From assembly GCF_000143535.2 (NCBI RefSeq), contig NC_037323.1, forward strand, positions 248,001 to 312,000: 64,000 bases of DNA. Reading direction: 5' to 3'. Shown here one piece after another: positions 1 through 12,818 of the stretch; within the stretch, counting starts at the first letter, position 1; every line of letters begins with the position of its first letter. A program made the position numbers and the translations under genes. Under the pieces are notes generated by a model. The model ran no database searches, had not been told where the DNA came from, and was given only the letters and a program-made list of their open reading frames with translations. The DNA is from Botrytis cinerea B05.10. Its lineage: Eukaryota > Ascomycota > Leotiomycetes > Helotiales > Sclerotiniaceae.

Positions 1-1051
1 AACTCCGGTGATGCCGATGAGAGTGATGTCCTGGAAAGTGACGCCGGTGACAGAGCCTTTGGTATCGCTGACGGTCTTAACTCGAACACCATTGGTCGAT
101 TTTTGAACAGTAGAAGAGAGGAATCGCACGTCCTTGACATCGTTGGCTCCGGTGCCGCTGCGTCCACCGACGGAACCGATGGAGAGACCATGGCCACCAG
201 AGCAGTTTCCACCGGTGAAAGTAATGTTCTATTATTGGTCAGAAAAGTAGTTGGTGCTGGGAAGCGGGATAAACTTACGGTGCCAGAGTTGACAGCAACA
301 CAATCATCTTGGTTCTTGACAATTGCTCCGGAGATGAAAATGTTTTGACTCAAGTTGATGTCAAAAGCATCGGTGTTGTGGCCAAGGTTACCAGCATCTC
401 CAGCAGAGTTATCAATGTTGATATTGATAAGCGACAATCCAACAGATTGTCCAATAGAAATGCACTGAACGGGTGCATTGAGGAAATTCAAACCAGTGAT
501 ACTGGAAGATCCAGTCAACTTGTGGGCTGAGAAGAACTTAGGCTTGACTTTGCCTTTTCCGGCAGAAACATTAGATCCAAGTCCATCCCACCATCTTGCT
601 CCGCCGCCGTCAATCTTGTTTCCGGATGCACCGGTGACGACAATATCTTGTCCGGAGATGGAAATAAGAGGGCCTTCCCACTCAGAGTAACCAAAACTAC
701 AGTATTGTTAGAATGATTCCATGCATTACCAAGGAGAAAACTCACGTGGCAGTTCCCTGGAAAATAACTTTGGTGCCGGTTTTGAGGCCAGTCAAGTCAA
801 GAGTGGTTCCAGCTGGAACAACGACGCTGTCCAAAATGATAGTAGAGCAGGTGGTCTTTGAGGCTATAGCAGTAGCGGCGGTGCTGAATGTGCAACCAGC
901 ACGCCTATCAAGATCTGCTGGGGCCTATAAAATGAACTATTAGTATTTTTTGCGTGGTAACAGTGAGATAGGGTGGTCTTACGGAACCTGGAGCTGCAGA
1001 CACCAAAGCGGTGCTGGCCAAAAAAGAAATAAGGCTTGTGATATGAACCAT
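1..1051 (-). CDS. Secreted endopolygalacturonase (GH28), C-terminus outside window
   Basis: Pectin-degrading enzyme that hydrolyses alpha-1,4-galacturonan in plant cell walls; secreted. I reconstruct complement(join(<1..228, 279..696, 746..924, 983..1051)), which sums to 298 whole codons. The start at 1051 gives a signal peptide ([19 protein letters not shown]), followed by a short propeptide ending in a dibasic Arg-Arg. GH28 signatures appear in order: NTDAFDI, the catalytic [15 protein letters not shown], and NGVRVKT (the RIKT-like motif). The introns are 50, 49 and 58 bp with GTAAG or GTGAG donors; the first has a tactaat branch site. Fungal enzymes of this family are about 370 residues, so roughly the last quarter is missing at the left edge. 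It is probably one of the several pg paralogues of a Botrytis/Sclerotinia-type fungus; I cannot say which. A TATA-like box (minus strand, near 1162-1168) lies about 115 bp upstream of the ATG. Confidence 0.93.
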
Positions 1052-4000
1052 TTTGAGTGAACACAATGAGTGTAATCGGGTGAAGTGTATGGGAAAGACT
1101 GTGCTGATTGATGAGCGAGTGAGTGTGTGATGAAAGAATATAGAATGGAAATACGCCTCCTACTTATAGAAAAACTTGAGCTCCCACATAGAGGTATTTC
1201 GCATTCGGAGGTGGTCCTTCATTGATTACATTCCGTAAGCAATGAGCAGGTTACGTGAACATAGATCTGATGATGTTCTCCTAACCCTGCGAAATTCTTC
1301 TTGGTGTTTGCCAACCTTAACGAGTACAATATCGTATACGGGAGATGGGCAATGCTATCTCAAACATCCTATCGGATCCCAAGCGAGATGTTCACTCACG
1401 AGAATAAACACAATGCAATTTGTTTAACTTTCGCATAACTCTATTGGTACCTTCGAAGTACGAAAGTCAAAAGTCAATAGGGGAAGACTTTGAACAGCAA
1501 TCCCAAGTGCTCGGCTATATTCCAGCTCTTGGTAGTCGTTTGCAATTCATAACAGTGGATGTATGATTGATGGAAAAACTTCCATTAAGTTTACATTTTA
1601 CGTTAGTAGTCGAAGTTGACTCTGCAACGCAGGGAAATGCAATTCTTGGACAATGCTTCTGCAGAACGTCGAAAGCTTTACAGTTTCAAGCCGCATCCAT
1701 TAAGTGTGGCTCATCATTAATGCCTCGCGAGCTATGAGAATCAGGGCTTAGTGTCGTTTCTCCACTCAGAAGAATCAGACTACTTCTCGACTAGATTGCG
1801 GAGTATTCCCAGAAATATGAATGATTCTAGATCTTATGTTCAAAAAATAAGCATTCAATCAAACAAATTGGTCCCTTTCGGTAGTCACCGTCCCATTGTA
1901 TTCACCGGCATTATGATGTCTCATTTTAACAAAGCTTAATTATAATTGACTTCTGTACATACCTAGGCTACCCCTTCCAATCTTGTTCCATTAGGGGTGT
2001 AAACTAAATTTAGCCGAGCTTCTATACTTTTTGTCCTGTGAAACTGAAGGCGCATAAGGCGCTAAAAACTTGCCGAACGATAGTTCTCAAATCAAGCTTC
2101 GAACCCCTACATACTGCTCTGATATCAATCTTGGCCACGTCGTACCTGCAGAAATCTAGACTGCTTAGATGCGCGTACCAGGCTCCTCTGCCTATCAATG
2201 TGTTAATCTTCAGATCCACCGGCAATCCTGGTAACCTTAGATTTAACCTTAAGTCAAAGCTTTTGTTGGGATGACCAGGTTCTCCGTCTCCCCCCATTCT
2301 TCCTTTGGTGTGGATCAAGACCATGGTGGCGGGGCTGGAGATGCAAAAGACCAATTTTTATTTTCGTGTTTTAAGTTCGAATTCATAAGGGTACTTGCGG
2401 AAATGATGGCACGTCCCCCTCGAGATTATCTCAGCCATTTTCATCCCATTCTTCAGACGACATCATGCTTTCAAAACAATACAAAAGTTCATGCCAATGA
2501 GACTCCTCGACAGTAGCTTTTCGTATAAAACGAAAGCAACTTATATTAATTGATATTTTGATCAATGGCTGGAATGATTGCCGTTGTGCAGTTTGATTGA
2601 ATTGCATTTTATAAGGTTTCAGGATTTTTTAACTTTGGACTGAACCCCACATGATCGCTTTCTAAAAGATTTACCCCTGATCCTAGCGAGATCTCGTATC
2701 AAATCATGCAATGTTGAATCCGTGATATGACGGAGTTCAACGATTTCTCCGGATATTCCTCGAAGATGATTCTTTCCAGAGAAGTGCCGAGCGGGTAAAT
2801 TTAGTATCACTATCGTACGTTATAGAATTCCTGTAATCGATATTCGAGTACACACGGAATCTCCGGGTAACTATAAAGCGAAGTGGAAGCCGGAATGGAA
2901 GACGGCCATATATAGCTAATGATCTTTCTAGCTCTTCTTCGTTAGTCTTAAATATTTCTATCCAAGATAAATTTACCATTCTCTTATTTATACAAGTGAA
3001 TGGAGCCTCATCTGTTGGCCCCACCTCCCACCTCCCATCTTCCATTTTCCACTTCTCTCTGGACGTCTACCAACGTTTCGTTTTCCTTCCGCGAATCCTC
3101 CAATTGCTCCACCCAAACCGTCAAAACATCCAAGGCTGAATTCTATTTTCGGCTTTGCCTCAAATTAGTGGGCTTTTGACGCCTGTAGCTACTTGTTCAT
3201 CTCACATCTCCATCCGGATCTTCCGATAGAAAATTTGTAGTTGTCATCTGTATGACACGACTGATCTATGGCCAGTGATGTGAATGTTTGAGAGGTAACA
3301 AGAAAGATATGCAGGTGATGTGATTCCAATTCTATGTCTATAATAAGGCATTAGATAAGAAGAATTGTATACTTTCTTGGCGATCTTGAAAGAATCACAG
3401 AATTACCGGGCTGACGATGCGATCTCATGATCCAACAGAAAGAATCACAGAATATCAACTAAAGCATTTGTCACTTTATACTACAACTGGATAAACACTC
3501 TCTCATACCGCAATGCTTCCTGTAACTTGCATAAATCCTCGGCGAAAGAAGTAAGGGTCGACACAAGTGAACAAAGAGTGAAAACTTGTCTACGGCGGCA
3601 CCGAACTGAAAGTACCCCTCACATTATGCCCTTCTAAATCAATGACAATACGTTGATCAGTTTGTCGTTCCATACAAGCAGATTCACTCAAGCTTAAAAT
3701 TCTCTTTGTCCTACAGTATCCGTCCTCAGGGCATTGCTATTCAAGCGAGCTCAAGTTCCCGACCATGGTACAACAAACAAGTAACTTTGATTGTTCATCG
3801 ACATTTTAAGAGAGTGCTCTGCGTTCTCTCGCTCGTGTAACAAGTGGCTCTTCTGAGCTTTTATGACTTCTAACACCCGAGTATATTGTACTTGGTCAAA
3901 TTCCTCCAACTTCTACGTCAGTAGCGTGGAAAGGGGGACAAGAACATAGTAGTAACAGTAGCAATACCCTTTCAATATCAATATAAGAGGGCTGGATACT

Positions 4001-4659
4001 TCGGCCTTTCATAGCGGCTAGTTTCATTCGAATAGTGAAGGAAATATCTCCGGCACGATAGTTATGCTCTCAATTTCTCCTTAACATAATTTCTTATCTT
4101 CACACTTTCGTTGATGAATTCCCACACCAATTTATCAAGAGTGACAATAGAACCCTCTCACTGTCATTCGCAACATCGTGAAGACATCAAACGATAATAA
4201 GAACATGATATCTACTACAAGAAGTGAAGAAAGGTTAAAGTCTCTCAACTTTTGAGCATAGTTTGTTAGACTCGCTAAATTATGCATCTAAACTTCATAG
4301 CGATATAATCACTAGAATCCATGATCCCTGCAATCATATCGAAACGGTAATGTAAGGATTTCTGTCACCAGACTCAATCCTTCTCATTGCGCCATATTCA
4401 CAGCTATAACGTGCTCTTCGGCAAAGAAACAACAGGCCGAAATTGGGTACTATGATTTTGGTGATGTGCACGGTTCCCATTTTCGGCCGCTTGTTCTTTT
4501 ACCGAAGGGAACGTGATCGCTCCTATATCGAACCCCGAAATTCAACCATACATAGTCCGCCAGTCCTCATATCTTAACCATTGATATAATCAACTCCACT
4601 GTAAGAGTTTGAGCTATCACTCACGGCACACCAAGCGATTTCGTAACAAAATCTCTGCA
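1052..4659. other. Gene-free upstream region of normal base composition
   Basis: The first few hundred bases are the promoter side of the polygalacturonase. The rest has only short, overlapping open frames without signal peptides, family motifs or plausible splice structures. I see no RNA gene or recognisable transposon remnant. Near 4660 the composition changes abruptly to very AT-rich DNA. Confidence 0.6.
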
Positions 4660-4997
4660 AAAATAGTGTTTTACTATATAAAATGAAGTATTAAATAATT
4701 TCTTTAATTATTATATTATAAATTTGAAATTTTAATATAATATAATTGAATGGATTTTGATTCAGAAAAAATGAATGAATGATTTTTTTTACTGAAATAC
4801 AAAGCTTTAAATTTGAAAATTTTTGAAGAATTCTAATATATAACACTTTTTTGGAAAATTTCAAAAAGTTTAGCTTAAAAATTATATATTTTAGTAATAG
4901 AAGTTATTAAAAATATTTCTTTCTTTCTTTTTTTTTTTTCAATAACTCTAATGATTTCGAATAATTTAATCAAAACTTATAGTTTCTTTTCTACATT
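4660..4997. other. AT-rich flank outside the outer LTR
   Basis: About 340 bp of strongly AT-rich DNA lying left of the outer copia LTR. It has no counterpart beside the other LTR and no LTR ends of its own that I can see. It may be leakage of RIP into unique DNA or an even older, unrecognisable repeat. A poly-T run lies near 4930-4940. Confidence 0.4.
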
Positions 4998-5332
4998 TGT
5001 CATGGAAAAACCTATATCCCGTATAATACCACATAAATCTCATATAATTGTAATTTCACATACTTTTTACAAAATTATATTGATTATTATAATCTTTTTT
5101 ATAAATATATATATTTTTATCAAATTGATTATTAAAAACTCAATTTATAATAATTATATTTACAATTTACAAAAAGATTATAATTACCTATTCAAATAAT
5201 CCCATCACTTATTTTAGATATATATATAAGATCTAATCTTTTTAATTAATTTTCAAATTAATTTAATATATTATTATTTATTTTTATTATTTTTAATTAT
5301 AATGATATCAAATGATATAATTATTTTTTATA
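4998..5332 (+). repeat. Left LTR of the copia relic
   Basis: It aligns along its length with 34378-34715. It starts TGTCATGG (the right copy starts TATTATAA, the RIP product of the same bases) and ends near TTTTTTATA, where the right copy has TTCCGTGATA. Differences are mostly C/T and G/A, and this copy is the more heavily mutated. The exact right end is uncertain by a few bases. Confidence 0.75.
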
Positions 5333-5334
5333 AT

Positions 5335-5353
5335 AGTTATGAATTTGATAAGC
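5335..5353 (+). other. Primer-binding site relic, initiator-Met tRNA (anticodon-arm type)
   Basis: Just after the left LTR the sequence reads agttatgaatttgataagc. Undoing likely G-to-A and C-to-T changes gives a GGTTATGAGCCC-like site, the complement of the CAU anticodon arm of initiator-Met tRNA. Priming by a tRNA-iMet half molecule is a known copia-family trait, so this supports both the LTR boundary and the family assignment. Confidence 0.6.
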
Positions 5354-6829
5354 ATTTAAGATTGTATAATATTTATATATCTTTTAATATTATTGTTTTC
5401 ATTTTTATTTTTTATATTTTATAAATTATTATATTAAAAGATTTTATAAATTCGATTTATTTAATTATTTGTGGATATTGAACAAAATGATTCCTTTAAT
5501 TATAATATTTTTATATATTTAAAGGAATTTGGAAGAATGTTAAATCTATTAAAGAAAAGATTGTTTTATTCTTTTCCGAATCTATTCTGGAAGATAGTAA
5601 AGATTTTATTAGAATAAATTTAGATTATATAAATAATTGGTTAATCAAAGATCTATTACAATTTATAGAAATCTTTAAACTTATTAAAAAAAACAATATA
5701 ATAAATATTGAGAAATATAATTGAAGTTTTGAATATTATAAAGCTTATTCAAAAGATAATAAGGGAGATAAGAAAATACAATTCCCTTTTATACCATCTC
5801 TTTATATATTTCAAAACATTTATGTAAAATATTCTATATTTTAAGGAGAATATCGAAACAAAAAAGATATATACAATCTTATGTATAAGTCCTATCAGGA
5901 TATGTATTAATGGATTATTGAAATAATAAATTCATTCTATTTTATAGAAATCACTATTAAGAATGATAATTTTATTGTTTTATTATTTAAAATAATTATT
6001 CTCAAGTTATATAATAAGTTTATATTTATATTGATTATAATAAAATCAATAATAGTGTAAGAATATTGCAATATTCTTTAGTAAATAATCTTAGGTAAAA
6101 GTAATCCTATAAAATGGTATAACGATTGGATTAAGGTCTATATTAATACAAAAGTATATGATATTGAAGTTGATAATAACCTCGCATTAATCAATTTCTT
6201 ATAAACTATAGGAATTTGTATGCTTCTTATTTGATTTAATATAATGCTTATTCAGATCGAAATCAATAATCAATTAGATCTCCCGAATTACTTTTTGAAG
6301 CAATATAAAAACATTTTTAATAATTTAGTTTATCAAGACTTATTATTATTCAAAGGAAAAGATATCTTCTTGATATTTAATCCTTTTATTAATAAATCTT
6401 TGAATCAAGCCGTTAAGTTATATAAATTTAGAAATAAAAAGAAAAACTATAAATAATATTTAAATCTTTATAGATATCTATATAAAATTAAAACGGATTG
6501 GAAAAACAATGGATCCGATTTCAAATACTTTGCAAAGGATTACAAGATATTATAATATATATTTACAAATAAAACTAGATTATTCAAAACATTGAATCTA
6601 TTAATAAAAGAGTATAATGATATCAAATATTGAATCAAAAATAAGAAATGGAATTTTATATATAAAATATAAAGGAATAAAAATTGAATTCCATTATTAA
6701 TAGTTATCTCTTTAATTAATTTAATTAATCTAAAAATATGCTTCAATATATATCTTATTTAAAATTAATTAGAAAGAGATATTTATAATATAATAGAATC
6801 TATTTCTCATTTATTCATTTAATATACTG

Positions 6830-9800
6830 TTTTTGATATAGATAGTGCTATATATTTGATTAATGATATTTTATTACTTAATAAATAAAAATATATTTCA
6901 TCTCTCTCTTCAAATTATATCGAATCTAAAATAACTTATATATCAATTATTAAAAGAGATATTTGAATAATTAAAGGAATTATAATATATTCAAATAATA
7001 AACTAAATGGAAATTTAATATTAAATAATATTATATATATTTCTAGATTTTATATTAATATAATTTCAGAAATTAAATTAAGAAAAGCTGATTTATAATT
7101 CTTAGAAATAAATTCAATTCTCCAATATAAAATATTGAATAATAACTTTATTATTATTTAATATATTTATAAAGATAATCTTTTATTTTTAAAATATAAA
7201 TCATTTTCATTTTATTTTCAATCTTTTATAAATATCTCAATAAATCTTTCAATTTTAATATATTCAATTATTAATAAAAAGATTAATAAATCGTTTTATA
7301 AATTATATAATCCTTTAAAACCTTGAAAGGATTTAATAGAATTATAATACAAAAAATCAGGACATTTAGAAAAAGAAGTATTTGAGTATTTGATATTTGC
7401 TATAAGGAATATAAAGATTAAAAAGATTATTAAAAATAACTATACTAATTATATATATATATATGCAAAACAAATCATATTATAATCATCTAATGAAAAA
7501 TAATCATTCTATTCTTTTTATAAAATCTAATAGGATCTATTTGATTTTTTATAAAACTATATAGAATTATTCTAGCTTTTAATAATCAAAGAAATATATA
7601 ATAATAAGATATTTTCATTCCTATTATATTAGAAGATCTATCTTAAAATATTTAATATAATTCAAAGCTTTTTTGTTTGAATATTATATAAGTACAATTT
7701 ATTAATTATATATATCAAATAAGATAATGATATTTTAATTATTAAAATTATAAATAATATTATATTCAAAAACTAAATAAAATAAAAAGAAATAGAATTG
7801 AAATTATTATTATCAAATATATACAAATCAAATAATGAATTAGAATAAATGAGATAAGAGATAATTACAAAGTAAATCAAAATATATATCTTTACAAGAT
7901 TTCCTAATCGATTATAAATAAAAGTAATACAAACAATAATATATTTATATAATATTAGCCCTTACAAAATATATTCATTTAAATCTTTTAATAAAATATT
8001 AAAGTTATAATTTTAAAACTATTATCAATTAGTTGTAACTTTATAAACTTTTTATAAAGTTATATTCAATTCAGAAATCGATTATTTAATTAACAATTTA
8101 TGATCAAATTAGAATAATATATATTGATATAAATATAGAGTTTATTTATTAAATAAAGAAAGGGAATTAGGAATTAATAAGAAAATATATAAAACTAATT
8201 CAAAAGTATATATTGACTATCTAATTAAATATATATTAGGATTTTTAATCTTTTATATATAAATATTAAAGCTCAAATGGATCATTGTTATTCGAAATAT
8301 TATATTCGATAAAAAAAGGATATATAAAATAGACTTTAATAATTATATTATTGATATTCTCATTGAACAAGAATTTCAAAAATATATACAATAGTTTGAT
8401 ATTCAAAAATGTTTGAATATAAAAGGAACAATTATTAAAAACAAATATAATATAATTATTTTATAAAATAGAATACTAATAATATTGAATACTTCTATTA
8501 TATACATTTTAGATATATTCATATATAAATAGAATTCGAGAATGAATTTAAAGAATGAAAATAAGCTTATAAATCATTATAACAGATTTATATTATAGGA
8601 TTTATAGTTAAAAAAAACCCTTGATATAAAAAACCTATTATATAATAAACGTTTTGATTATAATTATATAAAAAAGATTGTATATTCTATTCTTATTATA
8701 TAATCAATAATTATTCAAGAATAAATCAATAATATAGATTATAAGATAATTGATTACACAACAAATATAATTTATAAAGAATATATCAATAATACAGAAA
8801 ATCATTTTATTAATGATTCAAATTTTTATTCAATTGAAAAAATAACTTTATCGCCAAGACTATTAAACATAATACAAACAATCAATCAATTTAAAAAAGA
8901 TCAATTTTTATTACTCCCTAATCAATTACTTAAGAGATAAAGAGTAATAAAGATTGAAATATCAAAGCCAACTTTGAATCCTTTAGAATATTAAATATTC
9001 GATTTCAATCAAAATAATTCTCAAATAGATTATTTTCTAATTTATTAATATAATATATATCGATATCTGTATTTACAAAAATAAGTTTCAAAATTATTAA
9101 ACAAAACATTTATTAGAATATTAATTGCAAATATATTAAATAAAAATAATTCAAAAATAAAAGATTTTTATAAAACATTTTAATTTAATTATTTAATTAT
9201 AAAAGAAAATAACTCTTTTATAATAATATATAATATAATTACAATTATTATATATATTAAATTCAATCCACCAATTCTTCTAAATAAAAATCAATTAGAG
9301 ATATTATTTAAGATTTATTTCTCAAATTTATTTAAACTATTCAAATACTATTAATATTTTAAAGATTATTTTTTAAACTTTTGATTCAAATATAAATATG
9401 AAATTGAAATCAATAATTTGAAAAACTATAAAATCTGGTACAAAATAAATATAGAAAATATACCAATCGTTTTTATTCTATTATAATAGATATTTATTTA
9501 TAAATACAATAAGTAAGGTTTTCTTATTAAATATAAAACAAGATTAATAATTTGAGGAGATCTATAAGTAAAAGATATAATCGAATTGATCTATATTGTT
9601 ATATTAATCGAAAGATCATTTAAGATTATAATAACTTTTATAACAAAATACAATTTGGAAATAAAGCAATTTGATATAATGAATACTTTTGTTAATATTT
9701 ACAAAGATTTATTAGGGATATTAATAATCTATTATTTATTTAATAGATTCAAAGAATCTAATAAATATATTATTCTTGATTATATATTATATAAACTTCA

Positions 9801-10900
9801 AGATTCTTTAACTATTTAATTCAAAAACTTTAACAAAATATTTAAAATTATAGAATTTAATTAAGGCAAGGAGGAATCTTATTTATTTATCAATCCGGAT
9901 CAAATTATATTAATCTTATTCTTTATTAATGATATTCAAATTATATATTACAAAAAGGATTTGATATCAATTAATCAAATTATCTTTGAAATCAAAACTA
10001 CTTATAAATTCAAAAAATTAGATAATACTAAATGGTTTTTGGATATCCATATATTATACAATTAGAAAATAAGGAAATTATAATTTGTTTATAATATTTA
10101 TATCGAAAAAATAATAAAGAAATTCGAGTTCAATAAAGGAAATATATATATACTATTATCATTTATCAAATTTATTAAATTCAATAATAAAATTATTATT
10201 ATTTATATATGGATCTATTAAAAAAAGGTAGGATTAATATTATATATAATAATTATTATAAAATTAAATGTTACATTTGTAATATTATAATTCAGTTATT
10301 ACCTTATAAACCCATTTCCAAATTATATAAAAATAATTGATTATTATATTCAATATTTTTGAAATACAAGATATTATATTATAGAATATAATAACAATCA
10401 AATCCTTCAACTTTTATTATTTTCAGATATATTATTTGTTAATAATCAAAACTTTTGTTAACTATTATAAGAATATATTATTTCTTTATTTGAAGAATTA
10501 ATAATATAAAAAGTATTATAATAAAATACTATAATAATATCAATCATTGAAACAGAATTATTAAAAATCGAATGTATATTAAAAAAAATATTAGTAATTT
10601 TCAAATTCCTTAAAGAAATCAATCTTGTTATTAAATAATCAATTATTATATTCTACAATAATTAATAATCAATTAGATTAATAATAAAAGAAAACAAAAG
10701 AATTATTATAAAATTAAGATATATTGATATTCAGAATATATAATTAAAATAAAAATATACAAAAGGAAACTTTTATTTTATATATCTTTCAATAATTGAA
10801 ATAGTGGTAGATAGTTTAATTAAGAATTTATTATAACAAAAGTTCGGTTATTTTATAGCATTTTTAAATCTTTAAAATATAAGTATAAGGATTAAAAAAA
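6830..10900 (+). pseudogene. Copia polyprotein relic (protease, integrase, RT, RNase H)
   Basis: This is not one open frame but a set of recognisable fragments in copia order. Near 6835-6875 is a protease-like DSAIYLIND. At about 7335-7480 a GAG-pre-integrase fragment reads KKSGHLEKEVFEYL, followed from about 7525 by an integrase-core fragment (DLFDFL). At 9586-9819 an open stretch contains KYNLEIKQFDIMNTFVN, a copia RT signature. At 9890-10040 INPD is followed by FINDIQIIYYKKD, the remains of the [YF]VDD active site, and then KWFLDIH. From about 10655 to 10880 come RNase H remains (NNQLD.., LRYIDIQN) and a typical copia tail (KFGYFIAFLNL). Most stops are explainable as RIP products of CAA, CAG, CGA or TGG. 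It is certainly non-functional. Confidence 0.8.
8035..8063. repeat. 29-bp near-palindrome, copy 1 (in copia pol relic)
   Basis: The arms are GTAACTT on the left and AAGTTAT on the right, and the element is exactly 29 bp. It has the same architecture as copies at 10921-10949, 15235-15263, 19547-19575 and 21268-21296. The centre here is RIP-altered (ttataaa for tgcgaa). Confidence 0.6.
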
Positions 10901-10920
10901 GCAAATAAATTGCAATAGAT

Positions 10921-10949
10921 ATAACTTTACAAAAAGTTTACAAAGTTAT
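10921..10949. repeat. 29-bp near-palindrome, copy 2 (after copia pol relic)
   Basis: The arms are ATAACTT and AAGTTAT, with the core tacaaaaagtttaca equal to a RIP-altered cgcgaaaagtttgca. It lies just downstream of the last RNase H-like codons of the copia relic. Confidence 0.6.
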
Positions 10950-11689
10950 ATTTACATTATATTGAAAAATAATTATAATAATCAAACAAATCAAATAAGA
11001 TTTATATAATATATTTTTCTTTAAAAACCCACTTCTTTATAATATACTCAATCTTAAATGCTAATATATTTAATTGCTTTTTTTTCTTAATCAAATTATT
11101 ATTAAAATCAATAATATTATTTTTATTAATTAAATAATATTCCTCATCTAAATTATTATTATCATTTATAGAAAATATTATCTATTTTTCTTTTCCTTTA
11201 ATACTTATAGGATCTAGATCAAACTGAATAGATTTGAATCTAATTCTAGAATTAGAATTAATTAACAAAATCATTTTGTTATTCTTTATATACTTTGTAA
11301 TAGAAAATTGAGGGATCGGAATGGATTTTCGTTTTCTAATTAGAAAAAAAGATAATGATTTTTTTTTAGTAAAAGAAGATAATACAGATTGAATAAAAGA
11401 AATACTTTATATTAATAATAAAAGAAAATCAAAATTGATAAATTTCTTATCCTTTTTTTTTATTATTAATATAATTGATATTATAATATGAATCGATTTT
11501 TTATTAGGAATTATTTTCTAAAAAGATATATTAGCTTTTAAAATTCAATAAATAATTAATAAAATTTTTATTATTTACTTTCTCAAAAATCGATATATGT
11601 TTGGGGTTTCAAAGCTTTATTAACCGAACAGTTAATAATTACAAAAAGATAGGGAAAGCTGAATACTTATAAATATTATATTTCCAATA

Positions 11690-12470
11690 TTAAGTTGAAC
11701 TATTATTTTTTCTTTTGAAATATTTCCTATAATCCTTATAACAATCAAACAAAAGAGATCGAATATATTCAATATAAAACACCTCATTCTAAACACCCTT
11801 ATTTACTAAATCACAAGAAACAATCTTCGAATAATCTTTTCTCCTTGATACAATCTTGAAAACAACTTTTATTCTTTTCGATTTAGAATAAGGGAAAAGG
11901 AAAATGAAAAAAGGAAAAAGATGAAGAATCATTCAACAAAGAAGATAAATTATTTCTATCAAAAGGAAACTCCTTTATATTCTTCGAATTAGGCAAACAA
12001 AAAAGATCTTTACAATCTATAGCAATAATTACAATCTAATTGTTCTTTTTATTATAAAAAAGTATTATGCTTTAAACATCTCTTACTTTTTTTAATCGAG
12101 TATTAGATTCCATAAACAATCTAAAGCTAGAAATAATTTTGACCAATTTTCTATTCTCAAAACAAAAAGAATGTATTTGATAAGTAATAGGAATTATATA
12201 AGAATTATAAGGACCATTCAAAAGGCCTACAACTGTACCACTTTATATAGAAGTTTTAAATAAAGGATTAATAGGAATGAAATAACAAGAAAAATCAATC
12301 CTATTAAAAGATTTAATATGATCAATTGTTATTATTAAATACAATTGAGAAAGATTATTCAAAATAAACAAATACTTATGTAAAGAAGGAAGAATGATTT
12401 GTTCAAAATCAGAATCTTTAATTGAAAAAGGTATAAAAAAAAAACTAATTAAAACTATTCAAAATCAAAA
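11690..12470 (-). pseudogene. Antisense coding relic in the 3' part of the copia element
   Basis: On the minus strand, one frame can be followed for about 260 codons with only about 11 stops. Each stop (taa, tag or tga) is derivable by RIP from CAA, CAG, CGA or TGG. In DNA this AT-rich, an unselected frame should stop far more often. The translation contains stretches such as IIPITYQIHSFCFENRKLVK, FCLPNSKNIKEFPFDRNN and SCFQDCIKEKRLFEDC. I do not recognise a family. It lies downstream of pol and opposite to it, the same position and orientation as the extra genes in the two younger gypsy elements. A start codon, splicing and both ends are unresolved. Confidence 0.45.
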
Positions 12471-12564
12471 TTAATTAAATAAAAACCAATCTATTTTTAT
12501 TACCTTATTCATTAATTATCAGAATAAAAAAACTTTTCATTTTTGAAATGAATCATTTAGATTT

Positions 12565-12747
12565 TGTTACGGGACAAAACGTAACCAGCTCAATTAAGCA
12601 TGTGATAATGGACCTCTCGAATCTACTACATATTGAATAGGATCTGTATATATATAAATTATATAATTTGTATAATTATAAAAAAGTAATAAAAAGTTTT
12701 AATACTATAATATATTAATTGATTTATTATTATTATTCATTTTAATA
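12565..12747 (+). repeat. 5' LTR of the gypsy relic
   Basis: It is 183 bp, starts TGTTACGGGAC and ends TTTTAATA where the intact copy has TCCTAACA. It is collinear with 22846-23028 without gaps, showing dense C-to-T and G-to-A changes that become heavier toward its right end. Confidence 0.9.
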
Positions 12748-12818
12748 ATTTTTTTCATTTTTCAAAAAAAAGTAATTTATTAATTAATCTAAATAATGAA
12801 TTATTATTGATATTATTA

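Noticed and set aside
2080..2115. T-arm-like sequence gcttcgaacccct as a possible tRNA
   Set aside because: No acceptor stem, anticodon arm or B-box partner could be arranged around it.
2737..3045. 102-codon minus-strand frame in the gene-free region
   Set aside because: It overlaps other frames of similar length, has no recognisable domain and no convincing promoter or intron context.
9586..9819. Copia RT fragment as a stand-alone gene
   Set aside because: It is only the longest open remnant in the RIP-mutated copia polyprotein, with stops on both sides in the same domain.
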